DNA of 64,000 nucleotides from Wolfiporia cocos (taxonomy: Eukaryota; Basidiomycota; Agaricomycetes; Polyporales; Phaeolaceae), in the NCBI GenBank assembly GCA_029448655.1, contig JACCLO010000002.1, positions 2,852,001-2,916,000 of the forward strand, given 5' to 3'. This document shows, piece by piece, positions 59,586 to 64,000 of this stretch. The notes under the pieces were generated by a model. The model did not search any database. It was not told the origin of the DNA and worked only from the letters and a program-made list of their open reading frames with translations. Every line of letters begins with the position of its first letter. The stretch's first letter is position 1. Both the position numbers and the translations under genes were made by a program.

Positions 59586-62500
59586 ATGCCTTTTACCAAA
59601 GAGCGGCCTGCTCATGGGCCTAGGCAGACGAGTCTCCCAGTCACGACCGGGCAAGAGTTTAATGTTGCGGTCGATGTTTGTGTTTCAGCAAAGGCTACCG
59701 CAACATTGCGCAAGGTACGTCGTAGATGCAGTGATGCATCGCTATCCATTTACCCGTGCTTCACGGCGAGTCACAGCCGGCTGTGCTGTACAGGAAGAGT
59801 CACGATAAGTTTGACATAATCGGCGATTCCTCGCGTAATGTACGCGGCTCCGACTCTGCTCCAAAGAAGGTCAAAGGTAGCTACGCGAGTGTCACTCACT
59901 GCGCGATGCTAAGTGCTTGAAATCTTTGGGCTTACAGAGAAAGCGAGTTGGCTGAGTCTAGGAAGGGGCGCGGCGACAAATGGACTTTGGAAGTCAGCGA
60001 TATGCAAATTTGTAGAAGAGGAGGAAGCCTGCGCCTTGAACATATACATTGATGTTCGTGCACGGCCATAGTGTCCCTGACTTGCGCTCGCTGACCTGTC
60101 TATAATAGCAGGACACTACTCCATACAGATCTGTATACATCTATCTACTGTATCAAACAGATATCAGACCGGTACACCACTCCCTCTTTGACCGTAAGGA
60201 TTGCCTAGGTATATACTGTGTCGCGTATGCTGTTTACTTGTTAGATCTTTCGGTCACTCACAATTTCCCTCTCCATAGAGGCCAGATGTGGGCACCCACG
60301 CCGATCGGCCAAACAGAGCCCGTATTCCTTCACTTCCCTGATACCGAGACGATGAGCCTCTGGCTGGCGCTCCTACGCTCGCATGCAATACCTGAGGTCT
60401 ACGGACGGTGGCTTGCACCATCCGACGGCGGCCTATACCGCATGTGGCGCCAAGTCGAACTGACATGTCTCCAAGGCCGTAATCTCGGTGCGCCGCGACC
60501 CATGTCACCCTCTGCTGCGGCGCCGTCCTCCGATGATGGGCACCTCGCGAGCGCGGGCGATGCGGGCGATGCGGAGACAATAGCGACGGAGATCGACGTG
60601 TACTGCGAGATCTTCGTGAATAGCGTCGTGTGCGGGCGCACGACGGTGAAGCGCGGGATCGGCGCGCCCGACTGGCAGGAGCGCTTCGCGTTCGCGGACC
60701 TGCCGCCGTTCGAGAACCTCGAGATTGTCGTGTGGCGCGAGAAGCGCATGGCGCGCCCGGTGATGGTCGGCACGGTGCTGATCGTGCTGGCCAACTTCCG
60801 GCGTGGCGAGTTTGTCGAGGGGTGGTTCCCCGTGATCAGCGCGGGCGGGAGCAGTGTAGGTGCGGGCGTGCAGGCGGGGGAGATGCGGCTGCGAATCCGG
60901 GTGGACGAGTTAGTCCTGATTTTGTCCGTAAGGCTCGAGGAATGTGTGTTGAGACCGATCATAGAGAGATCATCCTGCCCCACTCTGAGTACGCGGGAGT
61001 GCTCGAGGTATGCGGCCTGTCCGTTTTGGCGAGGGATCCGCGATGGCTCATCTCATCAACAGACGTTCAGCTCGCGTAACAGTTTGGACCTGATGCTTGA
61101 TCTGGAGTCGAAGCTGAAGCTGAAGAGTATATCAAACCATATCATCTCCATCGCGATCGCGGAGAATGTCCTCGTCGACCACATCATGGAACTTGCTGAT
61201 CGCGAAGTCGACGGTACGCTGACGTGTAAGCGTTCCATCCATATGGTGTCCGTCTAAAAATAGCTGAACCTCGACGTTGGACAGCTCACAATACGCTCTT
61301 GTAAGTACTCTCACTGGCCCATGTGCATGAATGATGCTAACATGTAGAAGCCGGGGGAACACCGTGCTCACAAAGACTATGGAGCTGTTCATGTCCTGGT
61401 ACGGTGCAGCGTTCCTGGAAGCGAGCGTCGGCCTTCCTATCCGCCGCCTCTGCTCGGACAAGGTTGCCATCGAGGTTGACCCTGTCCGTAGCGGTAAAGG
61501 CGCCAGAAGCACAGAGAAGAGCGTTGAACTGCTTGTATATTGGTGCCAGGAGTTCTGGACGTGCATATATGAAGCGCGGAAACAATGTCCGCTGTAAGTT
61601 GTACATCTACAGTCGCTGTTCGTGTTCTCTCACGCATGATGCTGTATCTTCGTCCCTAGAGAAATGCGGCGGCTGTTTGAGCACATACGGTCGTTGGTGG
61701 AGAAGCGCTACCAGTCTGATGACGCCAGGAACCGAGAACTCCCCTGGCAGAGTGTATCAGCGTTCTGCTTTTTGCGTTTCATTGTTCCCGCAATACTCCA
61801 CCCGCATCTCTTTGGTCTTTGGCCAGGTTGGTTCAACCGCGAAAGGTAGTTATTCTCGTTAACCATTCTTTTCAGGCCTACCCGATGCTCGGGTACAGCG
61901 TAGTCTAACCTTAATAGCCAAAGTCATCCAGAATCTAGCGAACCTCAATCCAGTACGTGTTGTCCGACTTATGCGTATTCATAGATACAGAACTCAAGCC
62001 GTATGCTTTTTAGTCGGTGCAAAAGGAAGAGTTCATGCGCGGCGTTAAGGATTTTCTCATCAACAGTCTACCGGCGATGATCGACTACATAATTGTCGTT
62101 TCCACCCCTGAACTGCCGGATACCGAACCTCCCCCGCCGGCGACGGATCCGCGCGAGCGATCGCGCATTCTCGAAGCGCTGCGCCAACGCGGTGCTGCAT
62201 CCTCGGTTCTCCATCGCGAATCGACGCCATCTCAACCTCATCTCACGGATCTGCCGAAGCACCTCGCCGTGGTGACCTCCGTTGTCGTGCGCTATTCGCG
62301 AGCAAACAACTATCTACCCGTGCCACCCGCCTCTGCCCAGCCAACGGATCCAAATAGACAATTCGACGTGTTTTGCGCCAGATGCCTCGAGGTCGAGGAA
62401 CAGGCACTGTACCGCGTCAGCCAGTTAGCGACCCGACCGCGCCGCCACAGCTCGGGAAGACCGGCCATTCCGTCTCCTCTTGCAGCAAGTGTACCGCTAC

Positions 62501-62952
62501 CACCTTCACCATCATCACCCATCAAGATTCCCCGGCGCGACCGGAAGACCTCTTCCGCGCGCAGCAGCCGGCCAGCACGGAGGCTCGTGCGACCATCTAC
62601 GGCGCCCCATAGCGCCGACACAAACCACTCAGCAGAAGGTTCGTCGGAAGCCTCCATGCCCATGAGCCCGGCTAGCGAGCCGCTCAGCCCCGTCATCCCT
62701 TTGTCACATTCAGCACCGGACGCTAGTCAGTCTGATGGACATATACGCGAGAGGACGCGGTCGCTTCGTAGGCCGCGGTTCCCGTTTGCGCATCATCAGC
62801 CAAGGTCATCATCCACCGACTCCGCGCTCATGAGCCAGAGTCTGGCGGAGAAGCTTTCTATTGTTGCCAGTCGGACACAAGACGGACTTCAGGATTTCTC
62901 GGACGACCGCAGGCGGAAAGGTATACTCCGTAACATCTTGACTCGAAGATAG
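59586..62952 (+). CDS. BUD2/CLA2-like Ras-family GTPase-activating protein
   Basis: Switches off a Ras-type GTPase; the yeast relative Bud2 acts on Rsr1/Bud1 in polarity. Start ATG 59586 is the likely first codon of M-P-F-T-K-E-R-P; earlier exons cannot be excluded. A PH-like region covers about 59780-60410 (including V-Y-I-Y-L-L-Y-Q-T-D-I-R-P-V and S-L-W-L-A-L-L-R-S-H). A C2-like region follows (E-L-T-C-L-Q-G-R-N-L, then I-G-A-P-D-W-Q-E-R-F-A-F). The GAP domain starts near 61000. The arginine finger is in N-T-L-L-S-R-G-N-T-V-L-T-K, formed across an intron at about 61350, and the FLR signature is F-C-F-L-R-F-I-V-P-A-I-L near 61770. A Ser/Pro-rich tail ends with I-L-R-N-I-L-T-R-R. About ten exons, roughly 900 residues; catalytic residues intact. 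Confidence 0.85.
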
Positions 62953-63066
62953 TTCTGTACTCTTATATTGATTGCGGTGCAAATATTATATTGGCTGTCA
63001 GTAAATCATACACGTACTATGTAAATCATCCGTAAATCGTTCCAGACAAGGGATAGTACAAAAGGG

Positions 63067-64000
63067 TCATGACGAAGCGTCCACGTTGAGTGGCTTCTGC
63101 ACCAATCGTTGCACTTCGGCAGCAACGTCCTCAGATGTGCTTCGAACAGTGATACGACATAACTAGAGCGGATGGTGTGAGCGGAGAGACCAGTAGGTTC
63201 TCGCTAGCGACATACCTTGGCTTCACGATTAGGCTCAAGTCTCATCAGACAACCGACCTTGCCATCCACTGACATATGCAGGATCCCAGCTCCAACAATG
63301 TTGTTAGGGTTTGGATCGATGTCATCGAGTACGTTGAGGGAGAATCCAGATACAGTCTGCCGCTGCTTCTCCCGATCGATGTGCCCCGACGCATCGAGGT
63401 TGATTGGGAAGATGCTTTGCGCCTCACGTGGAGGACCGCCGATCAACCGCCACCGCTCGAAGAAGTCGGCCTGCCCTAGCTTCACATGCTCTAAGAACTT
63501 CGTGAGCACAATCGGCAACCTCACTGCAATCGCCTGGTGTGCGCCCGCCAGGAACGACACGCTCAGTATTGGCGGCTTCGTGAATGGCTTCTTGCACTCG
63601 ACATGCAGCACCTGCTGGACTTGCGTCCGTGGCGCAATAATGTTCGGCGCGATCTTCGCAAACGAGACCGAGAGTGCCTCCTGCTCCTCGACGTGCAGCG
63701 TGGCGCTGAACGACGTGAGAGGTGCACTGATTTTGTTGCCGAAATACACCGCAAGCTGACCGAGGTGTCCATGGTACCGCGACTTGATGCCAATTTGTAT
63801 CTGCACATCTTCGTACAGCACGCCTTCGGGACTATGCAACAGCTTGTCGAACCAGCGCTCGACGTTCGGGCCGGCCGTCAATCGTGGAATACCTTTCTCC
63901 GCCAACGCCGCAGATGACAAGTCGGTTGACGGCGATGCTGAGATATCGAGGCCCATAAGCGAGCTAGTTATGTCGTTCGTACTATCCGGCGCAGCAGACC
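63067..64000 (-). CDS. AP-2 complex alpha adaptin, C-terminal part (cut by window edge)
   Basis: Large subunit of the clathrin adaptor AP-2 at the plasma membrane. The frame is open to the right edge, so the start lies outside. The last-but-one exon (to about 63214) holds a hinge-like L-M-G-L-D-I-S, then the ear: N-V-E-R-W-F-D-K-L, V-L-Y-E-D-V-Q-I-Q-I-G, G-Q-L-A-V-Y-F-G-N-K, L-P-I-V-L-T-K-F and F-F-E-R-W-R-L-I-G-G-P-P, then G-A-G-I-L-H-M. After a short intron the final exon gives L-C-R-I-T-V-R-S-T and ends at TGA 63067-63069. These match the alpha-adaptin appendage rather than gamma adaptin. The RasGAP gene ends 114 bp away on the other strand. Confidence 0.92.

Overview
The window looks like nuclear DNA from a filamentous basidiomycete, most likely an Agaricomycete. 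Genes are dense and lie on both strands. Most are cut by many 45-65 nt introns with GT-AG ends. The families are typical of that class: a REC8 kleisin with a basidiomycete-style N-terminus, an RCK/MAK kinase, a DUF3292/GRAM membrane protein, a BUD2-like RasGAP and a VPS13 with dozens of exons. I found no rRNA, tRNA, CRISPR array, plasmid or phage feature. No intact transposon is visible.

Layout, left to right. 0-10 kb: the 3' part of a WW-like multi-pass membrane protein (+), then IDI1 (isopentenyl-diphosphate isomerase), REC8 and the DUF3292/GRAM protein, all on the minus strand. 10-17 kb: DCP2 (+), a SAM methyltransferase reading frame with an in-frame amber codon (-), and PRPP synthetase (+). 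18-29 kb: an Ime2/RCK-type kinase (+), a 2.8 kb gene-poor gap, then complex I subunit NDUFS6 (-) and HSP104 (+) diverging from one promoter region with heat-shock elements. 29-36 kb: three lineage-specific proteins of unknown function (-) and a NIPA-type Mg2+ transporter (+). One unknown gene and the transporter start only 54 bp apart, head to head. 36-41 kb: a very GC-rich DENN-domain protein (+). 41.6-53.5 kb: VPS13 (-). 54.5-63 kb: an uncertain small gene (+), an ELO fatty-acid elongase (+) and a BUD2-like RasGAP with PH-like, C2 and GAP regions (+). The window ends in the C-terminal half of the AP-2 alpha adaptin (-), cut by the edge.

The genes do not form a pathway cluster. Loose themes are membrane lipid and trafficking (VPS13, DENN, AP-2, ELO, GRAM protein), growth and meiosis control (REC8, RCK kinase, RasGAP) and housekeeping.

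The most striking observation concerns exon structure. The only reading of the PRPP synthetase gene that keeps the conserved Asn-Leu-Phe-Ala-Glu-Pro segment uses a one-nucleotide exon (position 16706) between two introns of 56 and 54 nt, both with canonical ends. NDUFS6 needs a 6-nt exon that supplies part of a zinc-ligand cysteine codon, and REC8 needs an 11-nt exon. These are inferences from genomic sequence and protein conservation; transcript data would decide them.
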